Shown here one piece after another: positions 33,721 to 41,287 of a stretch of DNA of 64,000 bases. The stretch comes from Bacillota bacterium (GTDB lineage: Bacteria > Bacillota > Clostridia > Oscillospirales > Oscillospiraceae). Both the position numbers and the translations under genes were made by a program. How positions within the stretch are numbered: position 1 is the first letter of the stretch; every line of letters begins with the position of its first letter. Location: contig JAUNCL010000011.1 in NCBI GenBank assembly GCA_030535235.1, positions 1-64,000 of the forward strand. The letters are read 5' to 3'. A model generated the notes under the pieces. The model had not been told where the DNA came from and ran no database searches. It saw nothing but the letters and a program-made list of their open reading frames with translations.

Positions 33721-34305
33721 TTACAACCAGCTTGTAATGAAAATCTCCAGGCCGATGAAGAGCAGGATGAGGCCCCCCAGGACCCCGGCCTTACCGGCCA
33801 GCCTGGTCCCCGCCTTTCTGCCGATGGCCAGACCGGCCAGGCAGATGAGGAACGTGACCCCGGCGATGATGAGGGCCTCCAACACGGCGGAGAACAGGTC
33901 GTAATCTGCGATGGTGAAGCCCACCGAGAGGGCGTCGATGGAGGTGGCTACTCCCTGGACCATCAGGGCGGCAAAGCCCACCCCGGGGTGGGTTTCTTCT
34001 TCGTCACTCCCCTTGATCCCCTCCCAGAGCATTTTGCCGCCGATGTAGCCCAGTAGGATCAGGGCGATCCAGGGGATGAAGTGCTCAAAGGCCCGGAAAT
34101 ACCGGACGATGGTGTGGACGCACACCCAGCCCAACAGGGGCATCAGGGCCTGGAAGAGGCCGAAGGTGCCGGCAATGGCGCACTGCTTCCTGGGGCTCAT
34201 CCGGGGTTCGTTCAGGCCGTTGGCCAGGGAGACCGAGAAGGCGTCCATGGCCAGGCCCACCCCCAGCAGGATGCTGTTGAAAAAGAAGAGAAAGCTCAGC
34301 TGCAT
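33721..34305 (-). CDS. mntP: Manganese efflux pump MntP
   Basis: Six-helix exporter of Mn(II). 194 residues. Both DUF204 repeats are visible, with the conserved aspartates in GVGLAMDAFSVSLANG and GVATSIDALSVGFT, and the central acidic cytosolic loop (KGSDEEETHPG). Start ATG 34305 with GGAGG 7 bases upstream; longer upstream frames are excluded by the promoter at 34334-34362. The leader is only about 25 bases, so the yybP-ykoY manganese riboswitch is absent here. Confidence 0.93.
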   Translation of the reverse strand: MQLSFLFFFNSILLGVGLAMDAFSVSLANGLNEPRMSPRKQCAIAGTFGLFQALMPLLGWVCVHTIVRYFRAFEHFIPWIALILLGYIGGKMLWEGIKGSDEEETHPGVGFAALMVQGVATSIDALSVGFTIADYDLFSAVLEALIIAGVTFLICLAGLAIGRKAGTRLAGKAGVLGGLILLFIGLEIFITSWL

Positions 34306-34333
34306 AGGTATTCCTCCGTATTTTAAAAATATT

Positions 34334-34362
34334 ATTATAGTATAAATAGACGTCATCGGCAA
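34334..34362 (-). promoter_or_regulatory. mntP promoter
   Basis: Minus strand TTGCCG, 17 bp, TATAAT. Confidence 0.75.
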
Positions 34363-34478
34363 GGTTTCCACGGCAGATTTTTCCGGGGCGGGGAACATGC
34401 TCCTTCTGACAGTATAGAAAGAACCGGTCCCGGTCATGACTGATTGGCATAGGGGGTATTAGAAATCGTTATTTTTTG

Positions 34479-34507
34479 TTGACAACTGGGGGGACGGATG
34501 CTACCAT
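34479..34507 (+). promoter_or_regulatory. Promoter of the lipoate cluster
   Basis: Consensus TTGACA, 17 bp, TACCAT. Transcribes lplA, the lipoyl carrier, lipA and the second lplA. Confidence 0.8.
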
Positions 34508-34564
34508 TTTAAACTGTTGAGAAAGTAAGGAATATGGTAGGAATCTGCACAAAGGAGGCGTCTC

Positions 34565-35503
34565 GTGCTTTACATCCCCAACGAATCCCACGACCCCTGC
34601 TACAACCAGGCCTTTGAGGAATATGTGTTCACAGCCTTTCCCCAGGAGGATATCCTGCTCCTGTGGCGAAACGCCCCGGCGGTGGTCTGCGGCAGCTATC
34701 AGAATGTGTTCGCAGAGGTCAACGTCCCCGAGGCCCAGGCCCGGGGGGTCGCCATCGTGCGCCGACCCTCCGGGGGCGGGACGGTCTTTCATGACCTGGG
34801 AAATATCAACTATACCCTCATCCAGAACTGCGGCGCCGAGGGGGTGGAGTACAGCCGGTTTCTGACGCCGGTGGTGGCTGCTCTCCGCCGCATGGGGGTC
34901 CCTGTGGAGATCAACCGGACCAGCGACATCGCCATTGACGGGAAAAAGATCTCCGGCAGCGCCCAGCGGGTGGTCCGGAACCGGGTGATGCACCACGGCA
35001 CCCTGCTCTACAACACCGACCTCCGCCGCCTGACCGCCCTGGCCAACGGCCAGCGGGCTTACTACGAGAGTAAGGGGGTACCCTCGGTGCCCTGGCCGGT
35101 GACAAACATGATCGACCACATGGCGGACCGGTCCAGGACCACGGAGGAATTTCAGGCGGAGCTGCTGGACCAGCTGGACCGGGAGCTGAAGCTGGAGACC
35201 CGCCGGCTCACCCCGGCGGAGGAGGAGCAGGTCCGGGCGCTGGAGGAGAACAAGTACCGCACCTGGGCCTGGACCTTTGGAAAGAGCCCGGCCTTCACCT
35301 ACCGCAGAACCTTTTCCCGAGAGGGGAGAGAGACCTCGGTGGAGTACCAGGCCGCCAAGGGGATCATCAAAGCCATCCGCTTCCAGCCGGAGGCCCCGGA
35401 CCTGTGCGAAGCACTGACGGGAGCCCGTCTGGAGCCCGACGCCCTCCGCTGCTTGCTGGCAGAGCGGGGGGAATGGGAAGAGCTGTATCGTTACCTATTT
35501 TAA
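34565..35503 (+). CDS. lplA: Lipoate-protein ligase A, copy 1
   Basis: Activates lipoate with ATP and attaches it to a carrier lysine. 312 residues: LLLWRNAPAVVCGSYQN, VRRPSGGGTVFHDLGNINYT (adenylate loop), DIAIDGKKISGSAQ with the catalytic lysine region, then HHGTLLYNTDL and the C-terminal accessory domain (KYRTWAWTFGKSPAFTYRR). Start GTG 34565 after AAAGGAGGCGT. First gene of the lipoate cluster; a second, divergent paralogue is at 36639. Confidence 0.93.
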   Translation: MLYIPNESHDPCYNQAFEEYVFTAFPQEDILLLWRNAPAVVCGSYQNVFAEVNVPEAQARGVAIVRRPSGGGTVFHDLGNINYTLIQNCGAEGVEYSRFLTPVVAALRRMGVPVEINRTSDIAIDGKKISGSAQRVVRNRVMHHGTLLYNTDLRRLTALANGQRAYYESKGVPSVPWPVTNMIDHMADRSRTTEEFQAELLDQLDRELKLETRRLTPAEEEQVRALEENKYRTWAWTFGKSPAFTYRRTFSREGRETSVEYQAAKGIIKAIRFQPEAPDLCEALTGARLEPDALRCLLAERGEWEELYRYLF

Positions 35504-35521
35504 TGCTTGGAGGAATCTGTC

Positions 35522-35755
35522 ATGAAGAACGAACTGAAAATGCCAAAGCTTCGCCCCGAGATGAAGCGGGGGACCCTGTGTGCCTAGCTGAAGGAGCCCG
35601 GCGAGGCCTTCAAAAAGGGAGAACCCCTCTTTGAGATCGAGACCGAAAAGGTGGTCAACCAGGTGGAGGCCGAGGCCGACGGCGTGATGGGCCGCCAGCT
35701 GGTGGAGGAAGGCGACGAGGTGGCCGTGGGCACCGTGATCGCCGAAGTGGAGTGA
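35522..35755 (+). pseudogene. Stand-alone lipoyl carrier domain with in-frame UAG at the conserved Trp position
   Basis: The 77-codon frame encodes a complete E2-type lipoyl domain: MPKLRPEMKRGTLCA, stop, LKEPGEAFKKGEPLFEIE, TEKVVNQVEAEADG and GDEVAVGTVIAEVE. The acceptor lysine is codon 43 in ETEKV (35648-35650). Codon 22 is TAG (35585-35587), exactly where lipoyl domains usually carry Trp before LKKEGD, so a single G-to-A change (TGG to TAG) explains it. There is no in-frame restart codon with a ribosome site before the lysine. It lies between lplA and lipA. It could be a real nonsense mutation, a suppressed codon or a sequencing error. Confidence 0.85.
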
Positions 35756-35760
35756 CGCCC

Positions 35761-36642
35761 ATGGGAACGACCAGACAGAGGAAGCCGGACTGGCTCAAGG
35801 TCTCCTATAACGAGGCGGCAGTGGAAGAGGTGGCCCGGCTGATGAAGGACCTGAAGTTGAACACCGTCTGCAAGGAGGCCAACTGCCCCAACCTGGGGGA
35901 GTGTTACCGGAAGCACACCGCCACCTTCATGGTGATGGGCAGCCGGTGCACCCGGAACTGCCGCTTCTGCAACGTCTCCTGCGGGAAGCCCCAGCCCCTG
36001 GACCCGGAGGAGCCCCGCCATGTGGCGGAGGTGGTGCAGAAGCTGGGCCTGCGCCATGTGGTGGTGACCCAGGTGACCCGGGATGACCTCCCCGACGGCG
36101 GCGCCGCCCACATGGCAGCGGTGGTTCGGACGGTGAAGGAGACCTGTCCTGACACCACTGTGGAGGTGCTCATCTCCGACCTGAAGGGCAGCGAGGAGGC
36201 CCTGCGCACCGTGCTGGCCGCCGGGCCTGACGTGCTCAACCACAACGTGGAGATGGTGGAGGCGCTGTATCACGACGTCCGGCCCCAGGCCATCTATCAG
36301 CGGTCCCTGAAGGTCCTGTCCGACAGCAAACGCTTCGCCCCCTCCATCCTGACCAAGACCGGCTTCATGCTGGGCCTGGGGGAGACGGCGGAGCAGGTGG
36401 AACGGCTGATGGAGGACATCCACCGCACCGGCTGTGATATCTTGACCATCAGCCAGTACCTCCAGCCCACCGACCGGCACTGGCCCATGGACCGCTATGT
36501 TCCGCCGGAGGAGTTCGACCGCTGGAAGGAGATCGCCCTGGGTAAGGGCTTCCGCTTCGTGGCCAGCAGCCCCCTGGTCCGCTCCTCCTACCGGGCGGCG
36601 GAGGCCCTGGAGGCCGCCCAGAGAGAGGAGGGCGGGGCATGA
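35761..36642 (+). CDS. lipA: Lipoyl synthase
   Basis: Radical-SAM enzyme inserting two sulfurs into protein-bound octanoate. 293 residues. Auxiliary cluster ligands Cys37, Cys42 and Cys48 (VCKEANCPNLGEC), radical-SAM cluster Cys63, Cys67 and Cys70 (CTRNCRFC), C-terminal RSSY with the serine ligand. Also VTRDDLPDGGAAHM, PDVLNHNVEMV and GLGETAEQV. ATG 35761 is preferred to a GTG at 35752 because GGAG at 35749 is correctly spaced. Overlaps the next lplA by 4 bp. Confidence 0.97.
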   Translation: MGTTRQRKPDWLKVSYNEAAVEEVARLMKDLKLNTVCKEANCPNLGECYRKHTATFMVMGSRCTRNCRFCNVSCGKPQPLDPEEPRHVAEVVQKLGLRHVVVTQVTRDDLPDGGAAHMAAVVRTVKETCPDTTVEVLISDLKGSEEALRTVLAAGPDVLNHNVEMVEALYHDVRPQAIYQRSLKVLSDSKRFAPSILTKTGFMLGLGETAEQVERLMEDIHRTGCDILTISQYLQPTDRHWPMDRYVPPEEFDRWKEIALGKGFRFVASSPLVRSSYRAAEALEAAQREEGGA

Positions 36643-37619
36643 TCTACATCGAGACAGGCTCCACCGATGCCTTTTTCAACTTCGGCCTGGAATACTACTT
36701 CTCCGCTGTCAAGAAGCTGGTGGAGCCGGTCTTCCTGTTCTGGCGGACCCAGCCCACCCTGATGGTGGGGAAGTACCAGAACACCCTGGAGGAGATCGAC
36801 CAGACCTATGCCGAGGCCCACGGCATCCAGGTGGTGCGGCGCATGAGCGGCGGCGGCACCATCTACACAGACCCCGGCGGCTGGCAGTTTACCTTTATTG
36901 ATTACGACGGGGGAGACGAGATCCAGTTTCAGGCGTTCATCGCCCCGGTGGTGGAGGCCCTGCGGGCCCTGGGGGTCCCGGCGGAGTTCAACGGCCGGAA
37001 TGACCTGCTGATTCGGGGAAAAAAGTTTTCCGGCAACGCCCAGTATAAGCTGGCCGGCAGCACGGTCCACCACGGCTCCCTCCTCTTTGATACGGACATT
37101 GAGCAGATGGTGCGGAGCACCACCGTGGACGACTACAAGATCATCTCCAAGAGCATCAAGTCCGTGCGGGACCGGGTGACCAACGTCAAGGACCATCTCA
37201 CCGACCCCATGACCATGGAGGAGTTCAAGGAACACATGGTCTCCTACATCATGGGGGACAGCAGCCGCCGGTACGAGCTGACCCAGGAGGACAAGGCGGC
37301 CATCGAGGCCATCGCGGAGGAGCGGTTTCGCCCCTGGGCCTGCCGCTACGGGGCCAACCCGAAGTTCAGCATCACCAAGACCGGGCGGTTTGCCGGGGGA
37401 AAGATCGAGTTCCGCCTGGAGGTTCGCCGGGGGAGCATCACCGAGGCCCATGTCAGCGGCGACTTTTTCGGCACCGCCCAGGCCGATGGACTGGCCGATG
37501 CCCTGGTGGGCTGTCCCTTCCGCCGGGAGGATGTGGAGGAAGCCCTCCGGTCCCACGGGATGGAGGAGGCCGTCTACGGCATCACCGTTGAGGACATGGT
37601 GCAGACCATCATCGGATGA
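36639..37619 (+). CDS. Lipoate-protein ligase A-like protein, copy 2
   Basis: 326 residues; same fold as copy 1 but clearly divergent: LFWRTQPTLMVGKYQNTLEE, VVRRMSGGGTIYTDPGGWQF, DLLIRGKKFSGNAQYKLAGS, HHGSLLFDTDIEQM. The accessory domain is present (FRPWACRYGANPKFSITKTG). Two ligase paralogues around one synthase suggest division of labour, for example octanoyl transfer and lipoate salvage, but this is inference. ATGA overlap with lipA. Confidence 0.88.
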   Translation: MIYIETGSTDAFFNFGLEYYFSAVKKLVEPVFLFWRTQPTLMVGKYQNTLEEIDQTYAEAHGIQVVRRMSGGGTIYTDPGGWQFTFIDYDGGDEIQFQAFIAPVVEALRALGVPAEFNGRNDLLIRGKKFSGNAQYKLAGSTVHHGSLLFDTDIEQMVRSTTVDDYKIISKSIKSVRDRVTNVKDHLTDPMTMEEFKEHMVSYIMGDSSRRYELTQEDKAAIEAIAEERFRPWACRYGANPKFSITKTGRFAGGKIEFRLEVRRGSITEAHVSGDFFGTAQADGLADALVGCPFRREDVEEALRSHGMEEAVYGITVEDMVQTIIG

Positions 37620-37627
37620 ACCGGAGA

Positions 37628-37663
37628 AGAGAGACATGACAGGGGTTGTGTCTCTCTTTTTTC
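37628..37663 (+). terminator. Terminator of the lipoate cluster
   Basis: AGAGAGACA and TGTCTCTCT stem followed by a run of T. Confidence 0.85.
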
Positions 37664-37693
37664 AGAAAGAGAAAAGATTCTGCGTCAAGCTTC

Positions 37694-37722
37694 TTGATTA
37701 TTTTGAAAAAATAGTGTATGAT
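37694..37722 (+). promoter_or_regulatory. Promoter of the SRP RNA (and dnaX operon)
   Basis: TTGATT, 17 bp, TATGAT. Transcription should begin near 37730 at the base of the long SRP RNA helix. Confidence 0.75.
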
Positions 37723-37730
37723 ATTTTGCA

Positions 37731-38064
37731 GAGTCTGCCGGATGCCGTGTCGGTGTCGGGCATGGCCGCACTAGTCGGGGAGATAGCGGTGCCCTGTACC
37801 TGCAATCCGCTGTAGCAGGGATGAATCCCGGACCCCCGGAGGCCTCTTGTTTCGTTAGTTGCCGGTAAGCGGTGATGATAAATCGGTCCTGCGCAACGCA
37901 GCACTGTGAACCGTGTCAGGCGGGGAACCGAGCAGCACTAAGCAGAACGCTGCGTGTGCCGCAGGTTTGCCGGTTTTGAGCTGGCTGCCGGTGAGACAGG
38001 GATAAGAGGTTCTTCAAAGGCCGGTGTGCGGTCCTGCCGGATGCCGAAGGGATTGGGCAGACTC
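37731..38064 (+). ncRNA. ffs: Signal recognition particle RNA, large bacterial (Bacillus-type) form
   Basis: RNA core of the SRP. The Alu-domain side shows GGGGAGATAGCGGTGCCCTG, then TGCAATCCGCTGTAGCAGGG; the S-domain side shows GTCCTGCGCAAC, GTGTCAGG-CGG-GGAA-CCG-AGCAGCACTAAG and GTGTGCCGCAGG. The ends pair: GAGTCTGCC at 37731 with GGCAGACTC at 38056-38064, followed by GTTTTCGTTTTG. The mature RNA is probably shorter (roughly 270 nt) than this precursor. The location directly before dnaX matches B. subtilis scr-dnaX. The GGAA-loop stem is the compensatory CGG/CCG version of the more usual UCC/GGA. Confidence 0.92.
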
Positions 38065-38095
38065 GTTTTCGTTTTGTTGTAAAGGAGGAAGGCAG

Positions 38096-39817
38096 TTGTA
38101 TCAGGCTCTTTACCGCAAATGGCGGCCCCGCACCTTCGACGACGTGGTGGGGCAGGCCCATATCACAGAGACGCTGAAGCGCCAGGTGGCCACCGGCCGT
38201 CTGTCCCACGCCTATCTCTTCACCGGCACCCGGGGGACCGGCAAGACCACCTGCGCCAAGATCCTGGCCCGGGCGGTGAACTGTGAGCACCCGGTGGACG
38301 GTAACCCCTGCAACGCCTGTCCCGCCTGCCTGGGCATCGAAAGCGGCGCCATTCTGGACGTTTTAGAGCTGGATGCCGCCTCCAACAACGGCGTGGACCA
38401 GATCCGCGCCCTCCGGGACGAGGCCATTTACACCCCGGCGGCAGTCCGCAAGCGGGTCTATATCGTGGACGAGGTCCACATGCTCTCTGTCCCGGCCTTC
38501 AACGCCCTTTTGAAAATATTAGAGGAGCCCCCGGCCCATCTGATGTTCATTCTGGCCACCACGGAGCTGCACAAGGTCCCCGCCACCATCAAGTCCCGCT
38601 GCCAGCAGTTCGCCTTCAAGCGCATTTCCCCCAAGGCCATCGCCGGGCACCTGGGCCATGTGGCGGAGCAGGAGGGCATTTCTCTCACAGTCCCCGCTGC
38701 GAACCTTCTGGCCCGTCTGGCCGACGGCGGCCTGCGGGACGCCCTCTCCCTGCTGGACCAGTGCAGCGGGGCCGACGGGGAGCTGACCGAAGAGGTGGTC
38801 CTGGATGTTCTGGGCCTGGCCGGCAGCCGCCGGACTGCCTGGATCCTGGACTGCGTGGGCAGGGAGGACACCGCCGGCGCGCTCCAGGAGCTGGATTCCC
38901 TCTACCGGGACGGCAAGGACATGGGGGCCTTCCTCAGTGAACTTGCCACCCTGATTCGGGATCTGCTCATCCGAAAGACTGCCCCTGAGGGGGGACAGGG
39001 CCTGCTCACCGGCGGCTATGAGGAAAAGGTCATCCGCCATCTCACCGAGCAGTTCTCCGCCGGGGAGCTGGTGCAGATGATGACCCTGCTGCAGACGGCC
39101 CAGGCCGACCTCTATCGCAGCAGCAGCCGTCGGCTGGACGCGGAGCTGTGTCTCATCCGCCTGTGCGACCGGCGGCTGGCGGAAAACACCCAGGGCCTCA
39201 TTGCCCGGATCAGCCGCCTGGAGGAGCAGATGGCCGGCGGGATGCCGGTCCGTCAGACCCTTCCCCAGGAGCCCAAGGCCCCGCAGCCTGCCCCGGAGAA
39301 GCGGCCCCCGGAGGATCTGCCCCCGCCTGTGGAGGAGGACCTGCCTCCCTGGGATCCGGACCCTGTTCCGCCGCCTCCCGTGCCGGAGCCGGTTCGTCAG
39401 CGTCCTGCCCCCCGGGCGGAGCCGGTCAGACCCCAGCCCACTCCCGCTCAGCCGAAGGTGTCAGCCGCCGGCGGGGGAGACTGGAAGGGATTTTTGAAAC
39501 AGCTGCGGGATGCCCCTCCTATGGTGCAGTCCTTCCTGCGGAAGCCCGGTGCGGTTACCGGGGTATTTGAGGAAAACAACGTGACCCTCTGGGTGGACTC
39601 GGAGCTTACCAAGGGGGTTTTGAGCAAGCCGGACACCGCCGCCTTCCTGGAGCGGGCCGCCGAGGCCTACACCGGACAAAAGCGCCGGGTGGTGGTGAAG
39701 GTCGGTCAGCCGGAGCCGGCGGCACCCCAGGCTGGGGCAGCGCCGCAGCCCCAGGAGGACAAGTTCAACGATCTGCTGGCCCTGGGCCGACAGTTTGGCA
39801 ACTTTACAGTGAAATAA
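38096..39817 (+). CDS. dnaX: DNA polymerase III subunit gamma/tau
   Basis: Clamp-loader ATPase. 573 residues. MYQALYRKWRPRTFDDVVGQ start, Walker A FTGTRGTGKTTCAK, zinc module (CEHPVDGNPCNACPAC), Walker B IVDEVHMLS, sensor LATTELHKVPATIKSRCQ. Residues ~400-460 are a Pro-rich linker, then a tau-like C-terminal domain. Start is TTG 38096 with AAAGGAGG 7 bases upstream; the TTG initiation is unusual but the alignment leaves no other choice. Operon with ybaB. Confidence 0.96.
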   Translation: MYQALYRKWRPRTFDDVVGQAHITETLKRQVATGRLSHAYLFTGTRGTGKTTCAKILARAVNCEHPVDGNPCNACPACLGIESGAILDVLELDAASNNGVDQIRALRDEAIYTPAAVRKRVYIVDEVHMLSVPAFNALLKILEEPPAHLMFILATTELHKVPATIKSRCQQFAFKRISPKAIAGHLGHVAEQEGISLTVPAANLLARLADGGLRDALSLLDQCSGADGELTEEVVLDVLGLAGSRRTAWILDCVGREDTAGALQELDSLYRDGKDMGAFLSELATLIRDLLIRKTAPEGGQGLLTGGYEEKVIRHLTEQFSAGELVQMMTLLQTAQADLYRSSSRRLDAELCLIRLCDRRLAENTQGLIARISRLEEQMAGGMPVRQTLPQEPKAPQPAPEKRPPEDLPPPVEEDLPPWDPDPVPPPPVPEPVRQRPAPRAEPVRPQPTPAQPKVSAAGGGDWKGFLKQLRDAPPMVQSFLRKPGAVTGVFEENNVTLWVDSELTKGVLSKPDTAAFLERAAEAYTGQKRRVVVKVGQPEPAAPQAGAAPQPQEDKFNDLLALGRQFGNFTVK

Positions 39818-39848
39818 ATCAAGTTTTTACGATAAAGGAGAATTTCTT

Positions 39849-40226
39849 ATGGCAAAAGGATACGGACGCCCCCCCATGAGCAGAAAGGGAGGCAAAGGCG
39901 GCATGGGCGGCATGGGTATGCCCGGCCTGAACATGGACATGATCAAGCAGGCCCAGAAGATGCAGGCCGACATGGAAAAGACCCAGGCGGAGCTCCAGGA
40001 GAAGGAGTACACCGCCACCGCCGGCGGCGGCGTGGTGTCCGCCACCGTGGATGGCAAGCACACCCTGAAGGCCCTGACCATCGACCCCGAGGCCGTGGAT
40101 CCCGAGGATGTGGAGATGCTCCAGGACATGGTCATCGCCGCGGTCAACGAGGCCGTCCGCGCCGCCATGGACGACATGAGCTCCAGCATGAGCAAGATCA
40201 CCAGCGGCATGAATCTGCCCTTCTGA
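39849..40226 (+). CDS. ybaB: YbaB/EbfC family nucleoid-associated protein
   Basis: 125 residues. Gly/Met/Lys-rich N-terminus (GGKGGMGGMGMPGLNMDMIK), then KQAQKMQADMEKTQAELQEK and EYTATAGGGVVSATVDGKH, the YbaB DNA-binding fold. The dnaX-ybaB pair is the conserved arrangement; recR, usually next, is replaced here by a dehydrogenase gene. Confidence 0.93.
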   Translation: MAKGYGRPPMSRKGGKGGMGGMGMPGLNMDMIKQAQKMQADMEKTQAELQEKEYTATAGGGVVSATVDGKHTLKALTIDPEAVDPEDVEMLQDMVIAAVNEAVRAAMDDMSSSMSKITSGMNLPF

Positions 40227-40248
40227 GCAGAGAAAGGGAGGTCCTTCC

Positions 40249-41205
40249 ATGAAAATTACCCTGTTGGAGCCCCTGGGCATCCCGGCTTCCGTCCTGGCAG
40301 AGTACCAGGCCAAGCTGGAGGCCGCGGGCCACAGCTTTACCGCCTATGACACCAAGACCGCTGACCCCGCCGAGCTTCTGGCCCGCACCGGGGACAGCGA
40401 CATCGCCATCATCGCCAACACCCCCTATCCCGCCTCCGTGGTGGAGGGGGCTCCCAACCTGAAGCTGCTGAACGTGGCCTTCACCGGTATCGACCATGTG
40501 GGTCTGGCCGCCTGCAAGGCAAAGGACGTCATGGTCTGCAACGCCGCCGGGTACTCCACCCAGTGCGTGGCCGAGCTGGCCCTGGGTCTGGCCGTGGCCT
40601 GCCTGCGGTTCCTGCCCGCCTGCGACCGGGTCACCCGGACCGGCGGCACCAGCGCGGGCCTGCGGGGCCGGGAGATTGGCGGCAAGACCGTGGGCATCGT
40701 GGGCACCGGGGCCATCGGCACCATGACCGCCCGGCTGTTCCTGGCCTTCGGGGCCAAGGTCATCTCCTACTCCCGCACCGTCCGGCCCGAGGTGGAGGCC
40801 ATGGGGGTGGAGTACGTCTCCCTGGAGGAGCTGATGGAGCGCAGTGACATCGTCTCCGTCCACACCCCCAACAACGCCGAGACCAAGGGGCTGATCTCCG
40901 GGGAGCTGATCGCCCGGATGAAGCCCACCGCCATCTTCCTGAACACCGCCCGGGGTGCCATCGTGGACAACGCCGCCCTGGCTCAGGCTCTGAACGAGGA
41001 CAGGATCGCTGCCGCCGGCATTGACGTCTTCGACATGGAGCCCCCCATCCCCGAGGACTACCCCCTGGTGACCGCCAAGAACACCGTTCTGGCCCCCCAT
41101 GTGGCCTTCCTCACCGACGAGAGTATGCTCCGCCGGGCGGAGATCGTCTTCCGGAACCTGGACGCCTATCTGGCCGGAAAGCCGGAGAACGTGTGCAAGC
41201 TGTAA
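40249..41205 (+). CDS. D-isomer-specific 2-hydroxyacid dehydrogenase
   Basis: NAD(P)-dependent reduction of a 2-oxo acid to a D-hydroxy acid (phosphoglycerate or hydroxypyruvate dehydrogenase-like). 318 residues. Rossmann motif GIVGTGAIGTMTARLFLAFG, substrate Arg in NTARGAIVDNAAL, catalytic Glu in DVFDMEPPIPED and His in LAPHVAFLTDES. It starts 22 bp after ybaB and probably shares the dnaX transcript. Specificity uncertain. Confidence 0.9.
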   Translation: MKITLLEPLGIPASVLAEYQAKLEAAGHSFTAYDTKTADPAELLARTGDSDIAIIANTPYPASVVEGAPNLKLLNVAFTGIDHVGLAACKAKDVMVCNAAGYSTQCVAELALGLAVACLRFLPACDRVTRTGGTSAGLRGREIGGKTVGIVGTGAIGTMTARLFLAFGAKVISYSRTVRPEVEAMGVEYVSLEELMERSDIVSVHTPNNAETKGLISGELIARMKPTAIFLNTARGAIVDNAALAQALNEDRIAAAGIDVFDMEPPIPEDYPLVTAKNTVLAPHVAFLTDESMLRRAEIVFRNLDAYLAGKPENVCKL

Positions 41206-41219
41206 ATTGCAGAAGCAAC

Positions 41220-41255
41220 GGGCCTGCCGTGGAAATCAGATTCCCCGGCAGGCCC
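41220..41255. terminator. Bidirectional terminator after the dehydrogenase gene
   Basis: GGGCCTGCCG and CGGCAGGCCC with a 16-base loop, followed by CATTTTATTTT. Confidence 0.85.
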
Positions 41256-41287
41256 CATTTTATTTTGGGTGTTTGCTTTTTGGGTGG

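Noticed and set aside
34306..34333. yybP-ykoY manganese riboswitch before mntP
   Set aside because: The promoter leaves a leader of about 25 bases, too short.
35585..35587. Pyrrolysine at the lipoyl-domain UAG
   Set aside because: No Pyl methyltransferase context, and the codon replaces a conserved Trp reachable by one base change.
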